Source: Chelydra serpentina (taxonomy: Eukaryota; Chordata; Testudines; Chelydridae). Taken from it: 64,000 bases of DNA. Positions 11,153 to 22,328 of this stretch are shown in pieces. Where the stretch lies: positions 7,280,001 to 7,344,000 of the forward strand of contig JBAIAC010000059.1 in assembly GCA_037349315.1 (NCBI GenBank), read 5' to 3'. Position numbers and translations under genes: made by a program. Numbering within the stretch: position 1 is the first letter of the stretch; each line of letters starts with the position of its first letter. Below the pieces are notes generated by a model. The model did no database searches, had not been told where the DNA came from, and was given only the letters and a program-made list of their open reading frames with translations.

Positions 11153-11268
11153 CCACAGCAGCTTGTGTCCAAATAAATCTGTCAGTCTTTAAGGTGCCAC
11201 CGGACTCCTCGTTGTTTTTGCGGATACAGACTAGCGCGGATACAGACTAGCACGGCTACCACCCCACC
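11153..11268 (+). repeat. PLE 3'-terminal fragment with duplicated terminus
   Basis: CAAATAAATCTGTCAGTCTTTAAGGTGCCACC is the Penelope terminal sequence seen elsewhere in the window. It is followed by the terminal block CGGATACAGACTAGC, here present twice in tandem before ACGGCTACCACC. The element is truncated to its last ~115 bases. Confidence 0.7.
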
Positions 11269-11449
11269 CCCATACTTGCCACATGCAGTGACACCGACAG
11301 GTGCCTTCCACTATCCCAACCCCCCCGCGCTCCCCGGCCTTGCACTTACGCTGCAAAGATCCAACCCCAACCCCACACCCCAGTCGCCCTCATAGGGACC
11401 CGAACACGCACTCCCGGCTCACTGGGGCAGGGATTCCCTTCCTGCCGCC

Positions 11450-12080
11450 ACTCACAAAGAGAGGGGCCGCCGCACACCTCCCAGGGCCCGACCCCCCGGC
11501 CCAAGCCCCCGGGCCCAGCCCCCCTACCGCGCACCTCCCCCTCACCTACGCCCCGCCCGAGGCCTCCCTGGCAGGAGCCTCCACCCGACCCCGCCGCCCG
11601 GGCCGCACCTCTTTGGGGACGAGCTGGTTCTCCTCGCTGGGCACCATGGCCGGTGGCGCGGCGCTGGGCCCCGCAGCAGGCTGGGCCCAGGAGTCGTCAG
11701 CAGCGGGCGGAGGGACGCGAGCGGCTCATCCTCCCCCCCGACCGACCGACACACACACCCCACCCCGCGAGGGCAGCGCCGCGGCCCCCACCCCCTCCGC
11801 CAGCGCCAGCCAATGGGAAAATGGCCGACGACAAGCCTCGCGAGACTAGCCTCCCCGGGCAGCCGGGCAGGCACGGGCCCATCCGCCTCCGCCGAGCCCT
11901 TGGCTGCGTGTTCTCTCCGTCATAGGCCAGGGCGTCCGGCCAGCCGGGGCCCCGCTCTCACCCCTCCCGGCAGGCCGGGCTTGAAAGCGGCGTGGCATAA
12001 AATAACCGCGGGGGGGGCACCCCCGGTCCCTGACGTGACACGCTCGCGGGAAGGGGGGGGGGGTTTGAGGGGCGACTTTT
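11450..12080. promoter_or_regulatory. CpG island and promoter of USP47
   Basis: The interval is CpG-dense and surrounds the USP47 initiator exon. Just upstream of the start (minus strand) lie a CCAAT box (plus 11,810-11,814), an AAAATGGCCG element resembling a YY1 site (11,818-11,827) and CTCGCGAGA (11,837-11,845), the core of the TCTCGCGAGA housekeeping-promoter motif. Such clusters mark TATA-less ubiquitous promoters. Whether a divergent plus-strand transcript starts here cannot be judged from sequence. Confidence 0.65.
11609..11647 (-). CDS. USP47: USP47 ubiquitin hydrolase, first coding exon
   Basis: On the minus strand, ATG at 11,647-11,645 (CCATGG context) opens MVPSEENQLVPKE. The next bases are a GT donor (11,608-11,607). 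The N-terminus of vertebrate USP47, as I recall it, is MVPGEENQLVPKE, so 12 of 13 residues agree. The exon sits in a CpG island, as expected for an initiator exon. USP47 is a large cysteine-protease deubiquitinase acting on DNA polymerase beta, beta-catenin and other substrates; the catalytic domain is encoded by exons outside this window. The next exons must lie left of position 1, unless they are small ones I missed, so the whole left end would be intron 1. Thirteen codons is short, but the match plus donor plus promoter context make the call solid. Confidence 0.75.
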
Positions 12081-13110
12081 TACACAAACACGCGATGTCA
12101 TGGCAGAAAGTTTCCAAAGGCCCCAGCTGGGAGGAAGGCAGCGGCGGGGAGCAGCTGCTCTCAGCGGGGGCGTCCTCCGGGCCCCACCCAGCGCTTTAGA
12201 TGAGAGATGCCGGGTGCTTTGCTCGGGGCGGGGGAGGAGTCACTGCCCACAAACGCTCCTGCCCCGCACAGTATTGCCCGAAAGGCCACGTTAGGGTCCC
12301 CACCCTGCCAAGCCTTAAGCACTCGCTTACCTTTCAAGCGCCTGGAGAGTCTCCTAGAACTCAATCTGTCATTAACATTAAGCGTGTGCATAAGTGCTTG
12401 CAGGATACCGGCCACTACTTATTGTATGTTACATCTATGTCATTTTTTTTAATCGCCGTTCCTTTTTGTAGTCGCTTGACAGCAACCATTACTAAAGTAA
12501 TTCTCTCCCTGTCAGCTGGCCACTTCAACGTTTTTAAGCAGTCTTTAAAAACAGTTCTGCACTTGGTGAGGAAGGAACTTTCTGGTTTTTTGATGGGTTG
12601 AATTAGTTTGTTGTTGAGTGTTTTGGGTTTTTTTTAGATCTAGGATCATTGTTTTAGTTGGTGCCCAGTCCTGAATTATTTGTGCACTGAAAACTCCATC
12701 AACTTCTACTCCATTGACTTTGGTGGTGATTTTAGGTGCTCAAGGCAAACAAGATGAGAACCTTTTGTCTGCAAATGGTAGCAGTGGGATATGTTGAAGG
12801 GGCTTGCAAACTTGCGTAACTTTTTGTAGGTGAGTAGTTCCACTAATTTTGATGGGATGATTCCCATGTTTAAAGGATCTGAGCTATAAATTGCAAAGTA
12901 AAAAACATTTTTAAAAATTGTCAACATATATAAAGTAAATATCTTTAAAACTGAGTTCACAAGCAGCATTTTTCTTAGTTTGCTGCTCTATAATTTTCAG
13001 TTATAGATGGAAATATATTTTCCTCACTTTGTGTGGGTATGGTGAAATTGACATTTACTGATAAAAATCTAATGCGTCTAATCCTAAAAATAAGAGAGAG
13101 AAGAGCAAAC

Positions 13111-13240
13111 AAGGCCCTAATTCTACAAACCCTTATGCATTTGCTTAACTTTACACACAGGAGCTCTCTCTGAAATCAAAGGGACTAAATGCAAAGTGTA
13201 AAGTTAAATACATGCGTAAGTCTTGGCAAATTCAGGACCA
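13111..13240. repeat. ancient self-complementary 'CTTAAGCA' dispersed repeat
   Basis: The sequence reads from a CCTAATTCTACAA end through GCTTAACTTTACAC to the reverse complement GTGTAAAGTTAAATAC and a TTCAGGACC end, so it is imperfectly palindromic. The same theme (GATTCAGGAAAGCAC, CTTAAGCA, GACTTCA) appears at 15,466-15,524, 40,941-41,090, 51,529-51,635 and 54,470-54,575. Confidence 0.45.
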
Positions 13241-14717
13241 ATGTGTGTAAAACCACAAGTGAAGTATAGGTTATTTATTCAGTAACAGTACCTTAAACGG
13301 TTTGGCAAGATTATTTTGATTTGGTGATTTTTGTCCAAAAAATGGTGTATGGCAACTTTTTTTTGTATAAAGAGCAAATACAATTTGAATAAAATATTAG
13401 TCTTCAAATTTGCTGAAATACACACAGGAAAAGTAGTTATAATAAACTTTTACTTATACCAAAAAACAGGCTTTTTTTTTTAAACACAGAAAACGTTTTG
13501 TCTGTATATCTCAGTAATGAGAATGAAATACAATATATGGAACCTATATATTTTCATAGAAATATTTTCCTCGTTATTTTAGTGTTGTGTGGTGGAAAGG
13601 AGCAAAATTAAACAGAATTGACATTACCTTCCTGTACACAGAAACAAATTTAGTTCAGTGCCTATCAAATCAACTGTACGCAGGGATACTGAGAATTTGG
13701 GGTTAAGATCTCAGCAAGATGTTGCTTTAGGGTTCACACAAACTGAACTGACTCATTTTATATTAGGAGATGGTAGTTCTTCAGGCTATTTCCATCATCC
13801 ACATAAAGAGAAGTAGAAGTCAATTGGTTGTTCAGGGATCAGTGCATAATTGGGAATATTTTAAAAGGTTTTAAGGGACATTTGTCCATATAACAAAACC
13901 CTAGATAGCCTTGTTTTTTATCGTCATTTTTCAGATGGAATAAATTAGGCAACTTGTTTTGAAAAATTTATCCTTAGCTCTCTGCTTTAAATTAGGCACC
14001 TAAATGCACATTTAGACACTTAAATGAAACTGAACTCATTTTCCAAGAAGCTGCTGATGTGAAAATTTGGGGCTAAATAACTTGACCAGGGCCACAGCAG
14101 GAGTCAGTAAGCTCCTTGTGTTAGGGATGGTCTCTTACTATGTGTTTGTACAGTACTTACCACAATGGGGCCCCACCCCGGTTGAGGCATTTGCGTGCTA
14201 CTGCAATGCAAACAGCTGTCAGAGGCAGGATAAGAACACAGAAGTCCCTTGCTCTTAATGCCACGTTCAGTTTACTAGAAACTAGATCATACTGTTGAGC
14301 TACCCCTCCTTGCAGCCAGAGGTCACAGCAGCTCTCAATAGAGAAGCCTGCTTCCACGCAGACAGCTAGTTTGCTGAAGCCTTAGTTACATCAGGTATAT
14401 ACTGCCCTTCATATGCACAAAAACTGATCTGGAATTGTTTTAAATATCTATGGATTTAGGATGGGGGACCATACGGAACTGATGGGATTTGAGGGGAGAA
14501 AGAGTGTATGGAATTAATGGATTTTTTGTTGTTTTTTTGGGGAGAGGATATTTTATCCAGGGAATGTCAGATGTGTCATTGACTGAAACAGACATTTTTC
14601 AGGGAGCCCTTGACATTTTGGCTGAAGCAAAAATGTACTGAGGCACAGTCAGAGAAATAAATAGTGCAAGAAAGGTACCAAATCTCTCAGTACTAAACAG
14701 GAAGACTTGGGACATAG

Positions 14718-15110
14718 AACCAAGATTTCTTCAGGGTTTGTGGAAATTGGCATCTTAATGGTGTTTCTGGACCAGTGGCCAAAGAGTCACGGGTATTAAA
14801 ATAAAAGCAAATAACAAGGACTAGCCTAGACTAGAAGCGAGACAGAGAGAATAGCAAGAGCAAGATAGATGCTGATTGGATTGAAGAGTCAGAACACAGA
14901 GACAGAAGCCTGATAGAAAATAATACAATCAAGAAAGAACTGTCTGGAAGGTTTCAAGGGTGGCATGTGACCATCATCATGTGACTATTGCTCTTGGAGT
15001 TACTTTCCTTTGGGACCAAACCTTCTGGAGCTTGGGGAATTCTTCCTGTTATGAACTAGGGAACTGAGACCCAAGAATGAGAATCTTGTACAGATGGTAC
15101 TTATGGTGCC
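14718..15110. repeat. old dispersed repeat, copy B
   Basis: Diverged partner of 3678-4058. It shares, in order, ACCAAGATTTCTTCAGGGT, the GTGTTTCTGGACCAGTGGCC block and GACCCAAGAATGAGAATCTT. The final block recurs at about 25,485 (GAGACCCAAGAATTGGAATA). Confidence 0.45.
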
Positions 15111-15465
15111 ATTTGGCACAGTAAAACATATTGTGAAATAATAGATTTTAGTAGCTGGACAAAAATGCTGGCATGAATCTGGCCCCATTAGATTATCAGT
15201 AATCTTTTTGAAAGGCATTCTGTCCATTGGCCCAGTTTATCAACAAAAATAACCGTATTAACATCTAGTGAAACTCCCCTAGCGGAATTAATATAATTGA
15301 CACCAGCATTTGTTTTTATCTAAACAGAAATGTGTAGCCTGCTCTTTGAGACTCTAGTCTAATATATAGCAATTAAATGTTTTCTAGCTGATCTTGAGGT
15401 TAAAGAACTTTTCATGACTCACTGTCCATTAAGTGAGTCACAGTTCTATATAGCATAAGACTCCT

Positions 15466-15524
15466 GATTCAGGACAGCACATGCTTAACTTGTCCTGTAT
15501 AAGGAAGCTTTCCTGGATCAGGAC
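15466..15524. repeat. ancient 'CTTAAGCA' dispersed repeat fragment
   Basis: GATTCAGGACAGCACATGC at one end is mirrored by GGAAGCTTTCCTGGATCAGG at the other; part of the same decayed fold-back family. Confidence 0.4.
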
Positions 15525-16224
15525 TAAATTAGTATTCTTAAACAAGAAAAAAGTTAGAGTTAAGGTTTTAAATGTACATGTCAGACTCCCGGTGGTTTAA
15601 CTCTGCCTCGGGGATCTATTTATGACTAACAACAATGCTGAAGCATCTGTCAGTCTTCAGACAGTGACACTTCCTACTAGTTTTAATTCAGTCCTGGGCT
15701 CATTTAGTGTTTGGAAACGTTTTTTTGACCAGCCAACCTAAAAACAAACAAACAAAAGCAAATCCCAAACACCTCTCTGTATTCTGTTGGTATTCTGGGG
15801 GAATCTAACTCAGTCCTGTCATAAGCAAGGTGCAGCTCCTATTCAAGGAATTTTAGGTTGTTTCTTTTTACCCCAGAAATTTAAAAAATGTCAAAATCAT
15901 TTAACAGAAACTATTTCACATCTTAACTGCATGGCTGTACTGTAAAAAAGGACAACAATTTAGGATGAGATTTTAAAAGGTTCCTAAGGTGGTTAGATCC
16001 CTAATCCCCACTGGAATTTAATGAGAATAGGACACCTCTGTCTTTAGACACCTGTCAAAATCCCAGCCTCAAGCTCATTTCTCTGACAATAATCCCTATA
16101 GCGCTTTCAAAGCTCAGGCTTAACTATTAGTAAAACAATACATTGTGAAAGCCTCAATATCCATAGAGCACTGTTCTATATAACCCACATAGAAACTATG
16201 TTAAAAGAACATTAAAGTTATAAT

Positions 16225-16320
16225 GTCAAGCACTCCAAAGTTAGGAAAGGGCAGAGTCTATTAAGGCATTATTATCCCCATTTACAGGAGGTTGTGCTGA
16301 AGCACAGATAGATTAAGGTC
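16225..16320 (+). repeat. MIR-type SINE fragment
   Basis: Contains ATTATTATCCCCATTTACAG followed by a decayed CTGAAGCACAGA, the conserved MIR core present across amniotes. Confidence 0.6.
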
Positions 16321-18545
16321 AAAAGTGCCCATTCATTTTGGGTGCCCAATTTGAGATGCCCAGGGCCTGGTTTTTCAGAGTACTATTCCACCCCCACTCT
16401 TGTCCCCTCTGTATTTTATTCAGGCTACATTCTCCTCCTCTTCCATGCCGCTGGTGAGTACCAGCAAGAGATAGTCTTTCTGCTCGCCGTTCCTGCCCAG
16501 TGGCCTGCAGCACTTGGGAGCAGTAATTGCAGGGAAAATCCTGCTCAGCCCTTGCAGCTCTGCACTGGATCATGCTCACTACAGATGGAGTCATCAGAGA
16601 ATTTAGCTGTCAAGCTAACAAGTCACTATTGAGCATTTGCACTCTAAGATTTTTCTTATAACGTGGCCAAATTTGGGTAGTTTTGCAAGTAGACAACAAA
16701 AGACCCAGTGCTGACACAAAGGCCACCCCTTTGCTAAATGTTAATTCCTTGTTTGAAAGCATGGAGGTGCTAGAACTTCTCAATTAAACAGCTGTAAGAT
16801 TAAAAAAAAAACCATGGGCAAAACAGTGTCTTTTTCTCTAATGTAATTCTTGGAACTGGCTGAAATATTGTTGCTTACATAAAAAAAATAGCCTGAAGCA
16901 GACACCAGCTGTAGAAACAAAATATCAATGTTGATCACTGTCTATACCAGGACATTTAACTGCAGTGGGGTTCAAACTCGCTTGTTTTTAAAAGTGCTGA
17001 ACAGTGGGTCCATCTTCATTTGTAGTTAAACTGTTTTCAGCACAAGTTCAGCTGCACCCATTGCTGACTGTTATCAGTAATGGATAACTAGAGTACTCTT
17101 GAAGGACTGAGGGCCAGACTGTTAAGATATGTAGGTATTTAACAGGGTGTGCTGAGTCATGAGCTGGCTCAGCATATTGTCACTCAAATGCTCACCAGTG
17201 TACATTAATTGGGACCTGACTGAAAGACAGGTAGTTGGCAGAGGGTGCCAACTAACTGAGTAGAGATACATCTGAAGGGCTAATTGGGTGGAAGTATAAT
17301 CCCCAGTATCTGGATCTATATAAGCAAACAGGAAGATGGGGCTAGGCAGAAGAGTAGGCAGCCTGAAGGGAGGCAGGAATAGGTAGAACTGGTTGCTGCT
17401 AATGTTGTACCCTTCCACAGAAGCCAGTGGGGGAAACTGGCTACTGACTGTAAACGGTATGTAAATAACTCTCCAGGCTGCTGAACAGATATAGTGAAGT
17501 ATGGTGTGGTCACTTATTGTGGCTGAAAAAGACTCTCAGGGAGCATCCTGTGACATGCCAGAAGATGCAGTTAGGTGCTTTTTAAAACCCCACTAGGTGC
17601 TTAAGGGTACTGGTACCTAACCTGGTTAGGCATTTTTAAAAATTCCATTAGATGCCTATCTGCATCTTTAGGTGCCTAAATACCTTTGAAAATCTGGCCC
17701 TGAGTCCTGCCAGGCATTTTATGCCAAGCCAGGTGAATATTAGACTCCAATTGAGATTCTACCAACCTGTAATATTCTTTATTTGCAGCTGAGTTGCACT
17801 CAGGAAAGTGTGAAATTCCTTTGTATAAAAAGAATATACTTCTAATCTGATCCTTACAACTGAAAACCCAACTAACTAGGGTAAGGGAGAGCAAACAAGC
17901 TAGCACAGATAAGATAAGGGTTTTAGAAAGCAATTTTTGATCCGTATAGTTGAATGATCCCAATATCTCTTAAATCATAGTAGACTGTAATCCTATAGTT
18001 ACACTACAGAGTCCAATGTCCTAGAAACTGTAAAGTAAGCACTGAGCAGTGGAGATAAGGGTGATAAGAAAACAAAATGTAGATTATTCACTGACGATAG
18101 GAGAAAACTGTAAACAAAAACACATGCAAAAATATTTTAAAGAAAAAACTAACAAATAGAATGGACATTCCAAATAGAATATCTAGTGACACCTATACAA
18201 AGTATATTTGCAGAGATAAAGGAAATTAAAATAAAAAAGCAAGACCTTTTTGAAAACATGGACTTCTCCTGAATCACCAAGGATTAGGCCTTGGATTTTA
18301 TGGCATAACCAGTTTGCCTTGTCTCAGAGAGTCATAATCTTGGAGACAGGGGTTGTACCACAGCTGGGTAAAATCACATGATAGTTGTCTGTGGTTAGAA
18401 AAATGACCAAAGATATATATTTTTAAAAATAATACAGCGCCTGTTACACAAGCTGAAGGGACAATCATAGCCAAATTTACATTAGCAGCCTCTACATCTG
18501 TGTGCCCAGAACTAAGCATGACAATTAGAAAGATACCTAATGATC

Positions 18546-18574
18546 CAATTTGGGTTGGATATCAACCCAAATTG
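18546..18574. repeat. perfect 12-bp hairpin
   Basis: Arms CAATTTGGGTTG (18,546-18,557) and CAACCCAAATTG (18,563-18,574) are exact reverse complements around a 5-base GATAT loop. No surrounding gene. Confidence 0.9.
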
Positions 18575-20018
18575 ATTGGGTTGCAGAAATCAGTTCGGGA
18601 ATATTCAAACAGTTGGGAGTGCAGTCCTGGGCACACAAATTTAGAGGCTGAGTTAAGGCCATTTTTCTTTCTAGGTTTTTCAATGCCATAGGCACAGCAC
18701 ATATAATACAATATATAGCCTCAGAGAAAAGCAACTAAGTTGTGATAGAAAGCCTCATTGTATATATGTAATGGTGATTCACATTACCAAAGGCACAGGG
18801 AGAATTGTTAGGCCTATTTGTCATTTGTAAGTCCTGAACTTTTTGTTTTATTCTTTTCTAATACAAAAAATTTCCAAATTTAAGGGGAAAACAGCTTGTG
18901 CTAAGAATATATATATAAAAATATTGTTACATATAGGACTAGTGGCCCTGACGTTTGGTAAAGAGACAAAATGTTAACCTTTGAGGTACCATTAAAATCT
19001 GTGTAAAATTAGTTGTAATGGAGTTATTACTATTTGGTGATCTTTCTATCAAGAGCATCAGCATAGCAATGGACATTTCCTCAGTGCTACGCTCCCAAAA
19101 ACCTTCCTAAATCATAGCAAATCACTAATGAATAACATCCAATGCATTGTTGCCAGCACTGTAAAACATTTTCTAGGGATGGTGTTGCTTGCTCTTCTGA
19201 GCCAGCAGTAAAGAGGATGCAGCCATCATTTCTCTCCTGTGTTCTGCCAGCACACAGACTTGCCCCCTACTGGTGAAAGCTGGTGTTTTAATTTTTTTTT
19301 AGAAAATCATGAAGCAGCTGCCACAATCCACCAAATTTTGGTCAGTACTGAAAATACCCAAGGCTGGTTTACAAATTTAGGGATAATTCTATCCAAAATT
19401 AGACTGTTGGCAGTTCTGCCAGTCTTCTCTAAACTAGTTCTATGCACTAGTTCTCATTCTCTGTATGTGATGTTGCACTCCATATGTTTTATGGAAATAT
19501 GCTTATGAGTGTGAATATTATGTAACTGGAATATGCTTTATGAAAAAGGTCTCCTGTAAGGTATCATAACAAAGGTTGTAACCTACTGAATAGGTTACAG
19601 TGTAGTAGCCGTGTTAGTCTGTGTCAGCAAAAAGAAAATAAGAAAGAAAGAAATACTTGTGGCACCTTACAGACTAACAAATTTATTTCAGCATAAGCTT
19701 TCGTGGGTTTGAACCCACTTCATCAGATGCATGGAATGGAACATACAGTGGACAGATATTTATACAGTCAGAGAAACATGATAAGGTGGAAGTGCCTATA
19801 CCAACCTTAAGAGGCTAATTAATTGAGAGGAACCATAACAGCAGGGGAAGAAAAACCTTTGAAGTGATAAACAAGATGGCCATTGCAGACAGTTGACACA
19901 CAGGTGTGAATGAGGATCGTTAACTTAAGGGAAATAGAATCAATTAACATAATGGCCAAGCCATTCCAAGTCTCTATTTAATCCTGAGTTGATGGTATCT
20001 AGTTTGCATATCAATTCA

Positions 20019-20316
20019 AGTTCAACAGCTTCTCATTGTAGCCTGTTTTTTAAGTTTATCTGTTGTAAAATTGCGACCCTCAAGTCTGTCACTGAGTGGT
20101 TAGGGAGGTTGAAATGTTCTCCTACTGGTTTTTGAATGTTATGATTCCTGATGTCAGATTTATGTCCGTTTATTCTTTTGCGTAGAGACTGTCCAGTTTG
20201 GCCAATGTACATGGCAGAGGGGCATTGCTGGCACACGATGGCATAAATCACATTGGTAGATGTGCAGGTGAATGAGCCCCTGATGGTGTGGCGGATGTGA
20301 TTAGGTCCTATGATGG
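20019..20316 (-). pseudogene. Penelope-like element GIY-YIG endonuclease, inverted arm, broken
   Basis: On the minus strand the same endonuclease is read from NTIIGPNHIRHTIRGSFTC through VIYAIVCQQCPSAMYIGQTG to the LKNRLQ block. There a TGA at about 20,035 replaces the Arg codon present in the plus-strand arm, after which the coding similarity continues. It starts only at the junction with the LTR at 20,316, so everything N-terminal to the TIIGPN block is absent. Confidence 0.75.
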
Positions 20317-20735
20317 TGTTATGTTCGTGGGAGGCTGCTGGCCTACCCAGGGTGCTCTGCAAAAACGAGGCCCACACACACTGTGTGTTATTGGCTTTAT
20401 TGAAGGCAAAGTGACACATCCGCAACGGGGACTCCTGGCGTTGCTGTCACAGAGACGGGGAACCCAGCTCACCGAAGCTCGGCCTGGTTAGGAGTCCAAA
20501 ACGGGGCCGGATTCATACAATTATATACAAACATCTCATACATAAGCAAGCAGGGGCCGCCTCCCAGCGCCTCCTGGCTCAAGGCCATGCAAAGCAAAAG
20601 CTATTTTAATTAGCTCAAAACAGATTGCAGCTGGCCGGCCATGACCTACAGTGGCTGGCCGCTAAAAGAGTGTGAGAAAGCAAAAACACCCTGACTAGCA
20701 TGAGAAAGCGAAAACACCCTTGCTATGCTGTAACA
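20317..20735 (-). mobile_element. LTR of a second endogenous retrovirus (minus strand)
   Basis: Read on the minus strand it begins TGTTACAGCATAG and ends CGAACATAACA, with TGTTA/TAACA inverted ends. A TATATAA box lies at 20,527-20,521 and AATAAA at 20,401-20,396, followed by a GT-rich stretch, in U3-R-U5 order. A purine-rich tract GAGGGGAGGAATGTAGGG lies just upstream on the minus strand (about 20,769-20,752), consistent with a polypurine tract 16 bases from the LTR. The U5 end is intact and directly abuts PLE sequence. Confidence 0.7.
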
Positions 20736-21215
20736 CAATCTTCTGTGGTACCCTACATTCCTCCCCTCGCTTTCTCGAGCGACGTCAGCGGCCATATAAA
20801 CCCCCCCCCCGGGGGGGGGGGGCGGCGCGGGGCAGCAAAAACAACAGCAATGGCCACGCAGGCCACACACAACAAGACCCAAGAAGCAAAGGAGGCCAAG
20901 GCATGTTGAACTCCTCCCCTTGGCCAAGGGATCACCAGGGACACGTAGGGGCGTCGGTCCCCCGTTTCCCTCCCACCTGTGGCTGCTGCCACGCACGGAA
21001 CGGAGGACCCGCCACGCCCTCAGTAGGGGCGCGGCAGTTGCCACTCAGCGGGTGGAGCAGCGGGCGCTGTGGGCTTGTTTTGTTCCACGCCTCTCTCTCC
21101 CTCGCCTCCGGTACTCCGATTCGAGGCGGGTAGTTGCATCCACCGCTTACAGAGGTCCGCTGTCGGCTTCCCGTTGATCTCCTCTCGAGGGACACCGGCC
21201 TGCAAAAGATCTAAC
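20736..21215 (-). pseudogene. internal 3' remnant of the minus-strand endogenous retrovirus
   Basis: GC-rich sequence upstream of the polypurine tract. One minus-strand frame (about 20,992-20,753) contains a ~20-residue hydrophobic stretch followed by a basic/proline tail and a stop just before the tract. That layout suits the membrane anchor and tail of an envelope protein. A separate frame (about 21,205-21,020) is hydrophilic and unassigned. No complete retroviral gene is present, and no gag, protease, RT or integrase motif was seen. The envelope reading is inference from position and hydrophobicity only. Confidence 0.4.
20801..20822. repeat. C10G12 homopolymer palindrome
   Basis: Ten C followed directly by twelve G, then GCGGCG. 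It lies inside the ERV remnant and is a strong polymerase-stalling sequence, so its exact length is doubtful. Confidence 0.85.
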
Positions 21216-21220
21216 CACAG

Positions 21221-22006
21221 GGTCTTTGCTCCAATCCCTCAGACAGAGACAAACACCTACAAGATCCCTATCAAGCATTCTTAAAACTACAATACCCACC
21301 TGCTGAAGTAAAAAAACAGATTGACAGGGGTCACCTACTACAGGACAGGCCCAAAAAAGAAAATAACAGAACGCCACTAGCCGTCACCTTTAACCCCCAA
21401 CTAAAACCTCTCCAGCGCATCATCAAAGATCTACAACCTATCCTAAAAGATGATCCCTCACTCTCACAGATCTTGGGGGACAGACCAATCCTCGCTTACA
21501 GACAGCCTCCCAACCTGAAGCAAATACTCACCAGCAACCACACACCATACAACAAAAACACTAACCCAGGAACCTATCCTTGCAACAAAGCCCGATGCCA
21601 ACTCTGTCCACATATCTATTCAAGTGATACCATCATAGGACCTAATCACATCCGCCACACCATCAGGGGCTCATTCACCTGCACATCTACCAATGTGATT
21701 TATGCCATCATGTGCCAGCAATGCCCCTCTACCATGTACATTGGCCAAACTGGACAGTCTCTACGCAAAAGAATAAACGGACATAAATCTGACATCAGGA
21801 ATCATAACATTCAAAAACCAGTAGGAGAACATTTCAACCTCCCTAACCACTCAGTGACAGACTTGAGGGTCGCAATTTTACAACAGATAAACTTAAAAAA
21901 CAGGCTACAACGAGAAGCTGTTGAACTTGAATTGATATGCAAACTAGATACCATCAACTCAGGATTAAATAGAGATTTGGAATGGCTTGGCCATTACGTT
22001 AATTGA
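21221..22006 (+). CDS. Penelope-like element polyprotein, C-terminal part (RT thumb and GIY-YIG endonuclease)
   Basis: The frame is open for about 262 codons to a TGA at 22,004-22,006. It begins in the reverse transcriptase thumb/linker (SNPSDRDKHLQDPYQAF, LKLQYPPAEVKKQIDR, a PLAVTFNPQLKPLQRIIK block). A CCHH-type linker motif follows (CNKARCQLCPHI). Then comes the GIY-YIG endonuclease: VIYAIMCQQCPSTMYIGQTG, the catalytic-region Arg in LRKRINGHKSDIRNH, and the metal-ligand Glu in PVGEHFNLPNHS. The RT palm and fingers are missing: the copy starts at the junction with the ERV fragment. The frame has no internal stop, suggesting a fairly young insertion, but it cannot make a complete enzyme. Confidence 0.8.
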   Translation, partial: GLCSNPSDRDKHLQDPYQAFLKLQYPPAEVKKQIDRGHLLQDRPKKENNRTPLAVTFNPQLKPLQRIIKDLQPILKDDPSLSQILGDRPILAYRQPPNLKQILTSNHTPYNKNTNPGTYPCNKARCQLCPHIYSSDTIIGPNHIRHTIRGSFTCTSTNVIYAIMCQQCPSTMYIGQTGQSLRKRINGHKSDIRNHNIQKPVGEHFNLPNHSVTDLRVAILQQINLKNRLQREAVELELICKLDTINSGLNRDLEWLGHYVN

Positions 22007-22328
22007 TTTTATTTCCCTTAAGTTAACGATCCTCATTCACACCTGTGTGTCAACGGTCTGCAATGGCCATCTTGTTTATCACTTCAAAGGTTTTTCTTCC
22101 CCTGCTGTTATGGTTCCTCTCAATTAATTAGCCTCTTAAGGTTGGTATAGGCACTTCCACCTTATCATGTTTCTCTGACTGTATAAATATCTGTCCACTG
22201 TATGTTCCATTCCATGCATCCGATGAAGTGGGTTCTAACCCACAAAAGCTTATGCTGAAATAAATTTGTTAGTCTCTAAGGTTCCACAAGTATTTCTTTC
22301 CTTCTTATTTTCTTTTAACTTACTGAAT

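Larger units (their letters stand above)
12081..19465. other. intergenic, gene-free stretch
   Basis: No host gene was recognised. It contains old repeats listed separately (13,111-13,240; 14,718-15,110; 15,466-15,524; 16,225-16,320) and a 12-bp perfect hairpin at 18,546-18,574. The rest is AT-rich and looks unique. Confidence 0.5.
19592..22315. mobile_element. inverted Penelope-like element pair enclosing an ERV fragment
   Basis: The unit is flanked by TAACCTACTGAAT (19,579-19,591) and TAACTTACTGAAT (22,316-22,328), a 13-bp target duplication with one mismatch inside the host LTR. It has three parts. A minus-strand PLE 3' end occupies 19,592-20,316, a minus-strand endogenous retrovirus fragment about 20,317-21,215, and a plus-strand PLE 3' end about 21,216-22,315. 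The two PLE arms are near-identical over roughly 690 bases in opposite orientation. Inverted, 5'-truncated partners are characteristic of Penelope insertions. The retroviral piece in the centre is unusual. Confidence 0.75.

Noticed and set aside
11301..11849. Plus-strand 182-codon frame over the USP47 CpG island
   Set aside because: Antisense to the USP47 initiator exon and promoter, and CpG-island composition suppresses stops.
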